NCBI GenBank assembly: GCA_036245525.1
Contig: BTPG01000006.1
Coordinates: 73,752,727 to 73,816,726 of the forward strand
Source: Semisulcospira habei
Lineage: Eukaryota > Mollusca > Gastropoda > Semisulcospiridae
Length of the DNA stretch: 64,000 nt
Direction of reading: 5' to 3'
Shown: positions 20,451 through 32,437 of the stretch, one piece after another
How positions within the stretch are numbered: the stretch's first letter is position 1
Layout: each line of letters opens with the position of its first letter
Notes under the pieces: generated by a model
Databases searched by the model: none
The model's input: the letters and a program-made list of their open reading frames with translations, nothing else
Told to the model about the DNA's origin: nothing
Program-made: the position numbers and the translations under genes

Positions 20451-20810
20451 TCAAAACAAGCAATGTACACAATCTGCTGCTTGTCTCTTAGTGATCAGAA
20501 GTGCCAATTCTAACGTATAACTATGGTTCACCTGTCCCCCTCAGGACGCACTGAGTCACACCAAATGGCCCAAGGAGGCAACACAGAGGAAGAAGCTTTT
20601 TCGAGACCTGGGTCGAACTGCACATAATTTTCAATAGCCAGTACCTGTTGTTTCGAGCTATTTATTTGCCCCAAGCAAAACTCGCTGCAATGCAGGACAG
20701 TTAGTTGCCAGCTGCTGGCTTGGAAACGTTTCCTGCAACTGGCGGCTGGAGTAGTTGCACAGGACAGCGGTCATCCGGCTAGCGAACGACAAGAAGAGAT
20801 TTAACCCTTT

Positions 20811-20888
20811 GGGTGTCGGTAGCAGTTTTAGTCGCGATGATTCCTAAAGGAATCATCGCGAAAACCGCTACCAACACCCAAAAGGTTA
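20811..20888. mobile_element. PalF TTAA palindrome
   Basis: TTAACCCTTTGGGTGTCGGT at the left, complementary right end ending AAAGGTTAG. The arms meet at AGGAATCATCGCGA. The CCCTTTG terminus after TTAA is piggyBac-like. Related copies are at 52001 and 63136. Confidence 0.8.
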
Positions 20889-20889
20889 G

Positions 20890-22340
20890 GTTCAGAGCAA
20901 GACATGCACTATTTCCTACTACGCGTGTTGTCTTTTAACGCAGATAACAGATTTTACCTATTTATTTATTTATTTATTTATTTATTTACTAATGCATTTT
21001 TTAAAAATATTATATTCTTGAAGATGACTTGTCAAATGCGGTGTGTATATGTTACGTTTGATTTTGTCTCGCTTGTGGTTTCTCTTCTTCCTTCAACTTT
21101 AACAAAAGTTATCAGTTAAATTTAAAAAATCCGTAAATAGTATACGTTTGTATGTTTTGTATCTGACAAATGAGAGCTCTCATGTTTTCTACTACACATT
21201 TTTTGGGGTTGTTTTCTTTTGTTTTGTTTATACCTCCAGTAAATAACTGGTTTATCGTTGGTACTGTCTCAACAGGGACTGCTTAATTCTCTCAGTCTTC
21301 TCTCATTTTCTGTGCCTAAGTCAGTAGGTTTTCTTACTTATTTCTATTTTTATATCATTTTGCATGTTCTTCTATTTCAGGGATTATTTTTCAAATTTGA
21401 AGCGATCTGCTCACGGGCGGACTTTGACTGCTAAAAGTGGCCGACACAACGCTTTCTCAGTGTTGTTCTGCCTCGAAACAGACTTTCATTTACAATTATC
21501 CATGCGAGCCAAGACGTTTTCGGCTGTCCTTTGTGTGCATCGATGGAAATCTCCAACGACTCAGGTGAAAAGAACAGAAAAGTCTTTTATTTTGCCAGAA
21601 GTCTTTTTATTTTTTTCATGTTAGCTAGGAATTTTTTCCACTATAATTGTGAGACATATCAACTCATTCGAGACGTGGCGCCTCCTAGCCGCGTATCCGG
21701 ATGCGCCAAGTCTCGAATGAGTTAAGACTATTTATACACAAGAAACTGCGACCTGTTAGCCATTTCTTGCCTGGAGCAGGTCCCTTTAACGGAGCAGGAT
21801 TATTTCCAGCTGCATTTTGTATAAGCTGTGGTAAATCGATGACTTCTCCGCAGGAAACACCCGCAATCGTGTACTCGGTGTACCACTGTGCCGAACGAAG
21901 ACATTTCGGCCTACAATGTACAATACCTGCAAGAGGCACAGACCCTCAGGCGTCCTGGCAGAAAGCGCGGGCTCATGAGAATTTGTTTCCTGCTGGCTGC
22001 GGTTACGCCTGTTTCATCCTGTTGTACAGGGCCTAAAATTCTAGAACTCCTTCGTCGACGAAGCAGTTCTTGGCCTGCGCAACTTGACAGGCTGCCTCTG
22101 TGTTGTCATTTAATTTCGTAACGTTTGGGAGTTCTCGCCAGAGTAATCGGGGAGTGCGCAACACGTACGCTTATATTCAGATGATGTTATACTTAACATC
22201 TCATAGATGCGTATTTGTGGCGTAATCCCAGAGTGGGGCTCTCTGGGGAGTAACCCAGCAAGCGGTACGGGATGATTGTGCATAATCAGTCGTATGCTCG
22301 TTTACCCACCGTGTGTAAAACACAACGGAAATGCGCGCAC
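20890..22340. other. No gene recognised (except PalD at 21.66 kb)
   Basis: Includes a (TTTA)n run at 20958-20990. I found no domain signature or splice-supported ORF in 20890-21658 or 21726-22340. Several open frames of 60-110 codons overlap on both strands and show no protein likeness. Confidence 0.4.
21659..21725. mobile_element. PalD palindrome
   Basis: TCAACTCATTCGAGACGTGG at the left and CTCGAATGAGTTAA at the right, with the left TTAA mutated to TCAA. About 67 bp, all arm. Confidence 0.75.
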
Positions 22341-22344
22341 TTTG

Positions 22345-22505
22345 AAAAAAAAAAAAAAAAAAAAAAAAAACTTGAACAGAAACCTGAGTAACGCCTCAGG
22401 CGTCCCCTACGCCAGATGGACGCGGGGTGTTGGCGTTTATCAGATGGACACTAGGTGTTGGCGTTTGTCCGATGGACGCGGGGTTTTAGCGTTTGTCAGA
22501 TCGGT
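22345..22505. repeat. A-run and 31-bp minisatellite
   Basis: A run of about 26 A is followed by three imperfect units of GATGGACGCGGGGTGTTGGC plus GTTTGTCA, at about 22416-22505. Confidence 0.85.
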
Positions 22506-22660
22506 CCGGGGTCACTTCGGCGTGGCAATGTTTTGCTGGAAGTAATTGACACGTCAGAATAGCTCTCGAGTCACATCCACGCGAGTCACATTTACGTGTG
22601 TGGCGCGAGAGTTGCGGTATGATGCAGCAGGTAGAGGTGCGGGCGCCGGGTATAACTAGT

Positions 22661-22740
22661 TTAACTCATTCGAGACATGCCGCCTCCGGATACGCGGCGT
22701 ATGCCGCGTATCCGGAGGCGGCACGTCTCGAATGAGTTAA
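22661..22740. mobile_element. PalD palindrome, complete
   Basis: An 80-bp near-perfect palindrome with TTAA at both ends. Arms are TTAACTCATTCGAGACATGC and their complement, with inner arms GCCTCCGGATACGCGGC. Its right TTAA is also the left TTAA of the next element. Confidence 0.85.
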
Positions 22741-22950
22741 CCCTCATCAGCTTTCCTGATACACCCATTGCTTGAAATAAATTTGATTGATAGTTCAAGG
22801 GTGGTGCCAGAATAGCTTGACGCCTGAGGCGCCAAGCTATTCTGGTACCACCCTTGAACAAAAACAGTTGATCTATCTCCTAATCTGTAATGAGTGTAGC
22901 CTTCATAGGACAAAAAGCACAGAAAACAGCCTCAGGATGTATTGGGTTAA
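22737..22950. mobile_element. PalA variant TTAA element
   Basis: It starts TTAACCCTCATCAGC and ends GTATTGGGTTAA. A PalA core is at about 22791-22858 (GTGGTGCC/GGTACCAC). It shares TTAA 22737-22740 with the PalD element. Confidence 0.75.
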
Positions 22951-23140
22951 AGCTGTTATATTATCATAACTCAGTTAGAAAACGCACTCATTCAACATGT
23001 TCATGACAAAGAAACAAAGAAAGAACCAAAGAAACAATAAACCAAGCAACCATCCAACCAACCAACTAACAAGCAAACGAACAAACGAATGAACGAACAA
23101 GCAAACGAGCGAACGAGCGAACAAACAAAAAACAAAACAC

Positions 23141-23650
23141 AATTCATGTATGCTTTAGCTGAATCATTTTAACTGCATATGTTCGTTTGCATATTACCAC
23201 GGCGATGCTGGAGTAACTTTATCGGGCCACAGTTGAGCGCTTAACCCTTTAACTCATTCTACCCCAACACCCAAATCCCCAAATTTTGTCGTGGTCCTCT
23301 GAAGACTGCATTTCAGTGCAGGACACAGATCGACCATGATAGTTCAAGGGTGATGTCAGAATAGCTTGGCGCCCATAGGCGCCAAGCTATTCTGGCATCA
23401 TCCTTGAACTATCATGGTCGATCCTCATCTTGCTGTGGTGTGTCTGGGGTAGAATGAGTTAACTGCCGCGGGGAGGCAAACGCTACGCAGCTGCAAGGGA
23501 CCTAAACCCTTGTGAGTCCCCGCAGAGAAGCATGAGGATTTACGTCCCTTGCAAGTTCGATGTCATTGGTGTGACTGATTTACATTTTTGCAGTTCTTCG
23601 TGCGAATGTCGGTCTGCGTCAATTGATCTGCAGGTTTCAGACACGGAAAA
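23141..23650. repeat. Inverted-repeat arm, filled site
   Basis: From CATGTATGCTTTAGCTGA to GTTTCAGACACGGAA this is the reverse complement of 24690-25018, except that it contains the 210-bp PalA element. The two arms carry a PalB-like TTAA element plus about 100 bp of outside flank (GTTCGTTTGCATATTACCAC). Confidence 0.85.
23249..23462. mobile_element. PalA TTAA element with proven target site
   Basis: TTAACTCATTCTACCCCAAC to GGGGTAGAATGAGTTAA. The flank reads CCC(TTTAA)...(TTAA)CTGCC. The opposite arm at 24905-24915 reads CCTTTAACTGCC with one TTAA and no element. This shows the 210-bp unit and its TTAA duplication directly. No ORF; it must have moved with proteins supplied in trans. Confidence 0.9.
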
Positions 23651-23656
23651 AAACTA

Positions 23657-23706
23657 TCATTCTCGATCCATGTCTTGCTGTGGTGTGTCGGGGCTGAATG
23701 AGTTAA
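23657..23706. repeat. PalA right-end fragment
   Basis: ATTCTCGATCCATGTCTTGC through GGGGCTGAATGAGTTAA, the terminal block of a PalA element joined to the end of the inverted-repeat arm. Confidence 0.6.
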
Positions 23707-24216
23707 CGCCTTTGTCCGCCACGAAAGTACCGATTTCAAAGATGGAGCATCAAAAATGGGTCTGAACAATTTTTGACCCCAGGCAGGTTGGAACCCGCCA
23801 CCTTTTAGAGGAGAGTTGAACGTACGCTGTACCTCATGAGGTACTGACCCAGGCTAGCGGGCTCCCTTCCCCTGTAGAGTTCCGGGAAGTGAACGCTGCG
23901 CCATCCACCCTAAAGAATGCTAGGACTCGTCAAAATGTCAGGAATCGTTACTGTTGATTAAAATCAGGCTCTGAATGGTCTAATTAGAGGACAGCCGAAA
24001 GAACTAAGTTAGCGAATATTGATGCCGTAAACGGCGCTTAGCGCTTAAGGCTTAGGTGATGTGGGTAACAACTAGTGGAGTAGAAACCGGGAGGGGAGGG
24101 GGATAGGGGGGAGGAGGGCTCGAGGTAGGCCAAGGTCCGGTCCCTATCTCACACCCTCTCAAACCCCCCTCCCATTCATCCCCACCCCACCCCCCTCCAC
24201 CCCCCTCCCCCCTCTC

Positions 24217-24221
<5 letters not shown>

Positions 24222-24292
<71 letters not shown>

Positions 24293-24293
24293 A
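24222..24293. repeat. (CA)n microsatellite
   Basis: About 35 CA units next to C-rich, strand-asymmetric DNA (CCACCCC and CCTCCCC at 24145-24220). Confidence 0.9.
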
Positions 24294-24559
24294 CACCACA
24301 CCACATCACACCACACTATACAACCACCCCAAAATAAATTGGCAGGTGATGGGGGGTGAGGGGACCACTGACTTACACCAGTGTCGTCTGGCGTTTCATT
24401 TCATGAGATGAGGGACAAATACTTCACCCTGGATAGTCCTCGGCTTCTCCTTGGATTAGTATATGGTCGCCATCATCGTCTAAACCGATGAAGACAATGG
24501 TGGCGACGACAACATCATCATCGTCGTCATTATCGTTATCGTTATCACAGCCATTACGG

Positions 24560-24655
24560 TGTGGCTGTGTCTCACATCTGCGCACTGAGTTATATTATAA
24601 ATATGAGAAATGCGCCATATAAATACCATGTACTCAATAATAATAATAATCAACA
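24560..24655 (+). mobile_element. SINE 3' tail
   Basis: CTGCGCACTGAGTTATATTA and AAATGCGCCATATAAAT followed by (AAT)n. Nearly identical to the 3' end of the SINE at 38916-39332. Confidence 0.7.
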
Positions 24656-24665
24656 TAAAATAACA

Positions 24666-25018
24666 TTAACCCCTTGGCTGCCAGTGATCACGAATTTCCG
24701 TGTCTGAAACCGTTGCAGATCATGACACGCTGACCGATATTCTCATGAAGAACTTCGTCATGAAGAACTGTAAAAATGTAAATCCGTCACACCAAACAGG
24801 CAACAAGGACATCGAACTTACAAGGGAGGTAAATCCGCATGATTCTCTGCGGGATTTACAAGGGTTTACGTCCCTTGCAGCTGCGTAGCGTTTGCCTCTC
24901 CGCGGCAGTTAAAGGGTTAAGCGCTCAACTGTGGCCCAATAAAGTTACTCCAGCATCGCCGTGGTAATATGCAAACGAACATATGCAGTTAAAATGACAT
25001 CCGCTAAAGCATACATGA
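24666..25018. repeat. Inverted-repeat arm, empty site
   Basis: A TTAA element of about 255 bp (24666-24920: TTAACCCCTTGGCTGCCAG to AAAGGGTTAA) plus flank GCGCTCAACTGTGGCCCA to CTAAAGCATACATGAAG. It mirrors 23141-23650 but lacks the PalA insertion. Its inner hairpin is PalB-like (CAAGGGAGGTAAATCC and CAAGGGTTTACGTCCCTTG). Confidence 0.85.
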
Positions 25019-25020
25019 AG

Positions 25021-25345
25021 CATACCAAACGCTACAAGGGCAGCTTTGTACTGACCCTCGGCCATCCGTCTCCTAAATGAAGAGTGTGTTAACTAGCGTA
25101 TCTCTCTCTCTCCTTGTTGACGCCGTCGAGGAACCTGCACCTCAGATGTCGCAGTGGCATCTTGCAAGTGACAGACTCACTCCTATACCACTAACACTGT
25201 GGTCATGTAGTGTGTGTTTTTTTTCCACCATTGTCATAATGTGGCTAAAACCGTGCGCGCGCATGTGATCCCAATGAAAGAAAATTTGTCGGCTAGACTG
25301 ACACAATAAAGATTTTTAATTGAATCGAATTGAATTGAATTGAAT
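25021..25345 (+). mobile_element. LINE 3' end, uninterrupted copy
   Basis: ACCAAACGCTACAAGGGCAG through ACAATAAAGATTTTTAATTG and (TTGAA)n. The same element end is interrupted at 9066/12192. The coding part ends in a frame related to YKGSF..RLLN. 5'-truncated. Confidence 0.75.
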
Positions 25346-25553
25346 TGTTTGTTTGTTTGTTTGTTTGTTTGTTTGTTTGTTTGTTTGTTTGTTTGTTTGT
25401 TTGTTTGTTTGCTTGCTTCTTTGTTTCATTGTTTGTTCGCTCGTTCGTTCGTTCGTTCATTCGTTTGCTTCTTGGTTGGTTGGTTGGTTGGTCGGTTGGT
25501 TGGTTGGTTGGTTGGTTGGTTGGTTGGTTGGTTGGTTGGTTGGTTGGTTGGTT
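25345..25553. repeat. (GTTT)n and (GGTT)n arrays
   Basis: GTTT units to about 25410, a TCGT-rich bridge, then GGTT units from about 25473. Long ORFs in several frames are artefacts of repeats without stop codons. Confidence 0.9.
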
Positions 25554-25683
25554 CTTTCTGGATTTCTTGTTTCTAGGTTTCTTCGTTTCTTTGTTATTAA
25601 ATGCCAATTTCCTCTACAGTTAAGAACGACCACTGTGAAAAATTGAAACGAACGTTTGCCTGCGAGGCAGGTTATCATTGTTT

Positions 25684-25879
25684 TTAACCCATTCAGCCCT
25701 CACGCACTACCATGATAAGTCAAGGGTAGTGCCAGATTAGCTTGGCGCCGACAGGCGCAAGCTAATCTGGCAGTGCCCTTGAATTATCATGGTCGATCCA
25801 TCTCCTGCAACTGGAGCATAGTCATTAGATGACGCCTCCACAATTTGGGAAATACGTGCGTAGTGGCTGAATGAGTTAA
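25684..25879. mobile_element. PalA TTAA element, AG/T subtype
   Basis: TTAACCCATTCAGCCCTCAC to GTGGCTGAATGAGTTAA, 196 bp. The core reads TAGTGCCAGATTAGC against GCTAATCTGGCAGTG. Same subtype as 62920-63129. Confidence 0.8.
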
Positions 25880-26054
25880 AGTAAACACTACGTGTGTTAC
25901 CTTCGAGCGCCTGTATCGACTTTTGGGTGCACGCAAGTAGCCAGATACTATCACCAAATGATAACGAAAATGGAATGCAATCAGCACAGCCTAAAACTGT
26001 TATCAAACTCAAAAAAAAATATTTCATCAGAGAATGCCATTGTACTCGACCTAA

Positions 26055-26140
26055 GACTGCAAGAGGCATAAACTTTCATGACCCCTTGCGGCTGCAGCCG
26101 CAAGGGCTCCTGAAAGTCTATGCGGCTTGCAGGTGGAGTG
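26055..26140. repeat. PalB hairpin with divergent paired arms
   Basis: GCAAGAGGCATAAACTTTCA and TGAAAGTCTATGCGGCTTGC, inner arms CCCTTGCGG and CCGCAAGGG. Both arms differ from the PalB consensus at matching positions. Confidence 0.75.
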
Positions 26141-26334
26141 TGTTTATTTGGGCGTTTCTTTAGCAGAAAACGAGCACACGAAATAAAGCAAAAAAAAAAG
26201 TGGAAGAAACGAAAGTAACTGTGCGTAAGCATTACATGTTTATCAGTGGAAGTCCGAACAAAAGTGAAAGTAAAGATTGTCAGACTGGGATTGTCCGGGA
26301 GTGAAAACGAAACTTAATGTTCTGTTTTGAGAAT

Positions 26335-26336
<2 letters not shown>

Positions 26337-26411
<75 letters not shown>

Positions 26412-26440
26412 CGTGTCTGTGTACATGCGTGCGTGCATGC

Positions 26441-26491
<51 letters not shown>

Positions 26492-26566
26492 AGTGTGTGT
26501 GTGTGTGTGTCAGTGTGTGTGTGTGTGTGTGTTCGTGTCTGTGTGCATGCGTGCGTGCATGCGTGC

Positions 26567-26630
<64 letters not shown>
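26337..26630. repeat. (GT)n microsatellite, compound
   Basis: GT arrays with two ATGCGTGCGTGC interruptions at about 26424 and 26547, probably from an internal duplication of about 120 bp. A PalB-like half (CGTTCATGGGACGGCTGGAG) follows to about 26738 and resembles 6880-6963. Confidence 0.85.
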
Positions 26631-26739
26631 TATCGTCTGTGTATCCTTCGTTCATGGGACGGCTGGAGCTCTTTCGCTTTGAATTTACACAGATTTCAGA
26701 CGCACAAGGTACGTATAGTGACAGTGAAGAGGTTGAATT

Positions 26740-28400
26740 GCTTTATCATCATGATTTCGCAATCATTTAGCAACTCATTTGAATAGAAGTGCACTTGTTT
26801 GTGGCGTACTCGCTGAACGGGTCTATCTGGAAGTAAAGAGTGCGCGTCAAATTGCAACTGAACTGGTTGCACATGAATTATACGTATGGACTTTTGCCGT
26901 GTTATCTTTTAATGCATGTCATAAGACATGCACGCACGCAAATGAGTTAGCTGTTACCTGGTTTTTGCTGCTTTTCTCACTGGCCGATTTTCTGTCTGCT
27001 ATATCGATTACACGTCATTGGACCACTTCAGTGATTTTCCGCGTACTGGAATTATTCAGGCACGGAAGCTGTAATCTCGGCTCAACACACGAGCGTGAAA
27101 TGTGCCGAATCAAAGGAACATAAACGACGACGTAGCGTACACGGGTCATATAAAATGTTCGGAATGGTGACAAGTCGAAATGTTGCCTTGTTTTCATCTC
27201 TGCGTCGATCCGGGTCTCAGTCACTCTCACCGGCGAGGTACTTGATTTTTCTCCTCTCCTCGAATCGGTCTTACCCGCTCCTGACTCGGCACTGATCTCG
27301 CACCAGCCCTGTCAATCTGGCCGCGCAGTATTTCAAATCTCTGACGCCGTACTACTAACTTCCGTTTGCTAGGCTCTGTATCAGTCACCAAGTTGACTAT
27401 TCCTTGCAAGGAATGTCATTCTAGTTGTACAATCACTTTTGAAGGTACACCGCCAAAGAAGCGTCTGCTTGACAGAATCACTGTGATGCCATATCATTTG
27501 TATTCAATGCGCATGTCTGTAGCAGCCGAAACTATCACCGTATGTGTGTCGTCTGCTGCTAATCTATTTTTAGACGGGAATGACTACACGTCAGATGAAC
27601 TAGGTTTTTGTACGGTGTTCAGATGTCACGTAGTCTGGAGGGAAATGAGTACCTGTGGTGTTCCGGTTAGGCTGTAATGAAATACCACAATACACGGCTG
27701 TTTCAAGCAGGTTCCCGCGGAAGTATAAGGCCTTTAATGCATGATCGCTTTTATATGTGCAGATGGAGAAGACCGGTGGAGAAACCAACACTGATGTCGT
27801 TTGGGGGTGGGGGGGGTGGGGGTGGTGAAACAGCAGCAAACAGGAGGGGGGGTGTGCGGGGGGGGGGTCCCCCCTTCCCCCCTTCCTCAGGCGAGAAATT
27901 CTTTACCGGCAATGCTATAACAAAGTTCCGTTTTGTTTCCCAGGGTCACCCTGGTCCCTGTGAGTTGTTTGTTATTTCGGCAAGAGGTGAGAGTCGTACT
28001 CCTCTCTCTGTTGTCTGATTTTTCGGCCACTGGCAGTAAGGTCTAGTCTGGAGGTCTTTTTGCATTAGGTCAAATGACCCAAACAAAAAGTTGGAACATC
28101 CCCCCCCCCACCTACCCCCACCCCTCCAGGTAACTGATCCGCCCTTCACAAGAGGTGGTCAAGCCAGCGATTTACAAGAAAGCACGCTTTCAAGAGGAAT
28201 ATGAAAACTGGGCGCAACAGACTGTACCACTGGAAGGAATATAAGCTGAAGGAGAAAGACGATTACAAAAAGAAAGAAAAAGAAAAAGACATTAACATCG
28301 AAAGAAGGATGAACAGTAAATAATTTGTTTCATTTTAAAAGCCCAAATCAGTTCCTAGTCCTATTATTGAGATGAAACTGCTCTTCAAACATTCAGTTCC
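26740..28400. other. No gene recognised
   Basis: This is one of the longest stretches here without a recognised repeat. The plus ORFs at 26779-27123 (114 codons) and 27366-27677 (103 codons) show no known domain and no splice-consistent continuation. G-rich and C-rich tracts lie at 27800-27890 and 28098-28130. It could be unique intergenic or intronic DNA. Confidence 0.4.
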
Positions 28401-28407
28401 TCTCTCT

Positions 28408-28508
<101 letters not shown>

Positions 28509-29019
28509 GGGGAAGGAGGGAGGGGGATTTGGAGATGGAGAGTGGGAAGGGGTTGAGGTTGGAGAACATGATTGGTGATGTCTGTTTTAGCAGTTTACTG
28601 GTAATAAGGTTCTTCTGTAACTGATGGTGTCGTCTGCTGTAAGTCATTATCAATAATCAAGTTGACCTACTATTTCATGGAGGATGCATAATTCTGTATT
28701 TTTGCATGCGTTTATATACGTTGGGTGGTGGGAGGAATGAGGAGGAGGAGGAGAAAAAAGAACAAGTCATTGGTGATAATTTCTCATTATCTTTGTGTGC
28801 ATGCACCGCCAGGTACTGTTTAAGTTCCTGGGTTGTATGCACAAGGGGGTTAATATGGCCTGTGCGTATAATTACTGGCTTTGTTGGTACATTGGCGGTA
28901 ATACGTATTGCAAGTTGAAAATATATGAATACTGACCACAGTAACTAATCATGTGATATTGTAAAAAAAAAATTTAAATAGTGTTTCTGTAATGTTTTTA
29001 AATCCAAAATTGGTGGTTT

Positions 29020-29021
<2 letters not shown>

Positions 29022-29080
<59 letters not shown>

Positions 29081-29085
29081 CGTGT

Positions 29086-29164
<79 letters not shown>
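29022..29164. repeat. (GT)n microsatellite
   Basis: Two long GT blocks separated by ATGCGTGTCTCT. Confidence 0.95.
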
Positions 29165-29168
<4 letters not shown>

Positions 29169-29708
29169 CGCGCGCATGCTATACATCAACATATTCTTAC
29201 AGCAACAAGGAAGTGCCTGATTTATTGATATATCTTGTTTTTCTCTTGCACAATGTTAATTTACTACTTTTCACAACGAAACTCTTTAAATTAAAGATAG
29301 CAAAATTCAGAGAAAAAAATCTTAGAATCAAAGCTCTTGTAAACAATTTTTTTTAATTTAAAAAGAATCAGTCCTCTGCAATGCACGCACATAGCACATG
29401 TATATGCTGAGTTCCTCTTCAGAAAGCGTAGCAACCCAACACGAGTAAGCAAAGGGACTGAACCCGTACACTGACCTCGCTTTTTTCAGTAAACCTTATG
29501 AAGGAGTGATCTGTCTTAACGTGTATTGCCTTTGGTCTGACTAAGATGCTTGTGTTTGAAGACACGTTTACACAGCAACAAAAGTTGTAAACGACGTGTC
29601 TTTTTGTTCATTTCTCTAAATAGCTCATTAATTCTGACAATCAATTGTGCCGTGTGTGTGTACTTGCGTGACGCTTGAGCACGCACTGGCCTGTTTCTGA
29701 TTATTGTG

Positions 29709-29824
29709 TATATACTGACGAGCAAAAGCAATGCGGCATTTTTTGGAATCGTCGGAAACACTGTAGTATAGTGTTTCCGATGATTCCAAAAATGTCGCAT
29801 TTCTTTTGCTCATCAGTATACATG
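29709..29824. mobile_element. PalC mariner-type MITE
   Basis: ATATACTGACGAGCAAAAGC at the left and TTTGCTCATCAGTATACAT at the right. Near-perfect arms meet at ACACTGTAGTATAGTGT. Confidence 0.8.
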
Positions 29825-30224
29825 GTGGTGCTCATAGTCCCAAATTTCTATAAATAGCTTCTTGATTTTTGTAATAACAGCAGGATATGCTCATTGCGTG
29901 GCACAGGCAAGCACACGTGCGACGTATATGGGATGACTACATGTTTTTTGTACGGGTTTTATTTTTAGAAACAGCGCATAACACGTAACTGATCGATGGA
30001 TGGTCTATGACACACATTTTGCGCGAAGCAGAGACACGGAGACATTTTGACCTGTAAAATAGCAAACCCAAATCTGTATGATTTTTTTCTCCATTTATTT
30101 TAGGGGGGACAGAGGATAACCCCCCCCCCCTCTCCCCTTCATTTTCATTGCTGTCTCATCCCCCCCCCCCCCTAACTAAGCTTTTCTCCCTCCCCCCACT
30201 CTCATCCGCACCACCCACCCCCCA

Positions 30225-30472
30225 CCTCCGACTCCCAGCTTGGCGCAGTGGAGACGTCCCAAAATACATTATTATCCACTGCCTTAAGATATCACGGAAA
30301 TCAAGTAACGATATTCAGGCACTGCCTTTGAGTGTTATGGTCGATCCGTCTCTCCGGCCCAATTGGCGCTGGAATAATAATTCAATGCTGTGTGGTGGCT
30401 CCGTAAAGTTATCACGATCTACCAGCAACTGCGCTGTGGGGATATACAAATGAACATGTACCATTAAAATGA
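30225..30472. repeat. Degraded PalA half and adjoining repeat
   Basis: AGCTTGGCGCAGTGGAGACG, then GGCACTGCCTTTGAGTGTTA and TGGTCGATCCGTCTC, are PalA outer-arm remnants. The last 90 bases (CTGTGGGGATATACAAATGA) resemble the outer flank of the 24.9-kb inverted-repeat arm. Confidence 0.4.
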
Positions 30473-30507
30473 GTTGTCGTTTTTTTGTTTGGTTGTTTGT
30501 TTTGTTT

Positions 30508-30612
30508 GGTTGGTTGGTTGGTTGGTTGGTTGGTTGGTTGGTTGGTTGGTTGGTTGGTTGGTTGGTTGGTTGGTTGGATGGTTGGTTGGTTGGTTGGTTG
30601 GTTGGTTGACTG
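30508..30612. repeat. (GGTT)n microsatellite
   Basis: About 25 GGTT units with rare GGAT interruptions. Confidence 0.9.
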
Positions 30613-31169
30613 ATGGGTTGGTGGGTTGGTTGCTTGCTTGCTTGTTAGCTGCTTGCTCGTGCGTTCGTTCGTTCATGCGTTCACTTGTTCGTTAGTTTCT
30701 TTAATTCTTTATTGGGTTTTTTACTTGCTTTTGTTGTTGGTTGTTGTTGTATTTTGTTAGGTTGTTGGGGGCGGTGGGGGGGGGAGTTGATTTTTGACTA
30801 ACTGACGGACAGACGGACGATTTGACTGACCGCCCAACCGACCGACTGACTGACTTTCTGCCCGATGGCCTTGGCGCATTGGGGACTGACTAACTGACTG
30901 TCTCACTCACTCACTGGCCCCTGCAAGGGCTTATGGAATGGAATGTGCCGATGGAATGTGTTTGTCATGGCGTTACGTAGAAAACGAGCATAATACAAAG
31001 CAAGAACAAAAACTGGCCTAAACGAAAGTAACTGTGAGGCGAATGAAGTGTTTATCAGTGGAAGTCTGTACAAAGAAGTGAAAGTAAAGATTGGCAGGTG
31101 GGGCTGGGATTATCCCAGCGAAAGCGAAACTGAATGTTCTGCGCGGAGTGATAATGTGCGTATTCGTCA

Positions 31170-31540
<371 letters not shown>

Positions 31541-31557
31541 TTCCCTTGGACAATCGA

Positions 31558-31780
31558 GACCAAAAAGGTGACTGCCAAGCGTGTAAAATGCAGAGAAGAA
31601 CCCAACGGAGAAAGAAACACGCTTAGAAAAGACATTTACAACACAATTGTAAATCCTTTGACCTCTTAATTGTGTTTGGTCACAGTTGCTTTGTGAAGGC
31701 AATAGGCAATAATGCATTTTTGTGAAAAGCAAGATTTTCATTGAATCTCTAAGAAAATCCCGCTTTTCACAAACATAAAC
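31558..31780. repeat. PalH arm copy and short hairpin
   Basis: GACCAAAAAGGTGACTGCCA through AACGGAGAAAGAAACACGC matches the PalH arm and its outer flank at 7337-7390. A hairpin with GTGAAAAGCAAGATTTTCA against AAAATCCCGCTTTTCAC follows at about 31714-31772. Confidence 0.65.
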
Positions 31781-32330
31781 TTACTGTCTTTTCCCTTCAC
31801 GGGGCAGAAGGGATCTGCTTGTTTGTCCGGCGCTGAACCCTTTCCTTTGGTATGTGAACTGCAAGCGATTACGGAGACAAACACGCAATCTGAGCAGCCA
31901 ACCCTTCTCGAATGTGCCAGATATTGTTTTAAATCCTTGTCAGGGAATACTGGCTAAAATAAAACTAAAGGAAAACGTTTCTTAAGACACGGACTGGAAG
32001 CTGGTGCAACAAATTAGCAAATGAGGTTTCTTGCCCATTGCTGTAAATAGCTTATTGATTCTAGCTGTGAACTGCGCAGTGCTTGTCTCGGGTGACTGTA
32101 CGTGTTGTTTTTCATTGAAACAGACCACAACACGTAGCAAACTATTCCCGAAGATAGATACACCCTCGGTCCGACACCGGTCGGAGGGCCTGCGCACGGC
32201 ACATTTTCAGAGGTCTCCACAGCACTCTTTCTATGTAAATTACTTAGCTAATAACCAATTTCGAATATATCAAGAATAAAATGGGTCCCCATGCGATTTT
32301 TTCAGTATTCAGTATCCGACATGTTATGTA
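31781..32330. other. No gene recognised
   Basis: No domain, repeat or RNA gene identified. Short overlapping frames occur on both strands only. Confidence 0.4.
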
Positions 32331-32437
32331 TATACACTGAAGAAGAAAAGAAATGCGACCTTTTGGGAATCATTGGAAACACGAAAGTCATCCGATGATT
32401 CCAAACATGTCTCATTTCTTTTGCTCTTCATTATATA
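32331..32437. mobile_element. PalC mariner-type MITE, mutated ends
   Basis: TATACACTGAAGAAGAAAAG and TTTGCTCTTCATTATATA are near-complementary. The inner arms carry GGAATCATTGGAAAC and its partner. Confidence 0.65.

Noticed and set aside
25293..25678. Long frames of Asn-Gln-Pro-Thr or Phe-Val-Cys-Leu in (GTTT)n and (GGTT)n
   Set aside because: Tetranucleotide arrays produce open frames; there is no start context, splice sites or complexity.
26317..26770. Long ORFs of alternating Cys-Val or His-Thr in GT/CA arrays (also at 28.4, 29.0, 31.2, 41.7, 46.1 and 48.6 kb)
   Set aside because: Dinucleotide repeats lack stop codons in most frames. These are artefacts.
26779..27123. 114-codon plus-strand ORF as a gene
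   Set aside because: No domain, no codon-bias contrast visible by eye, and equally long overlapping frames nearby.
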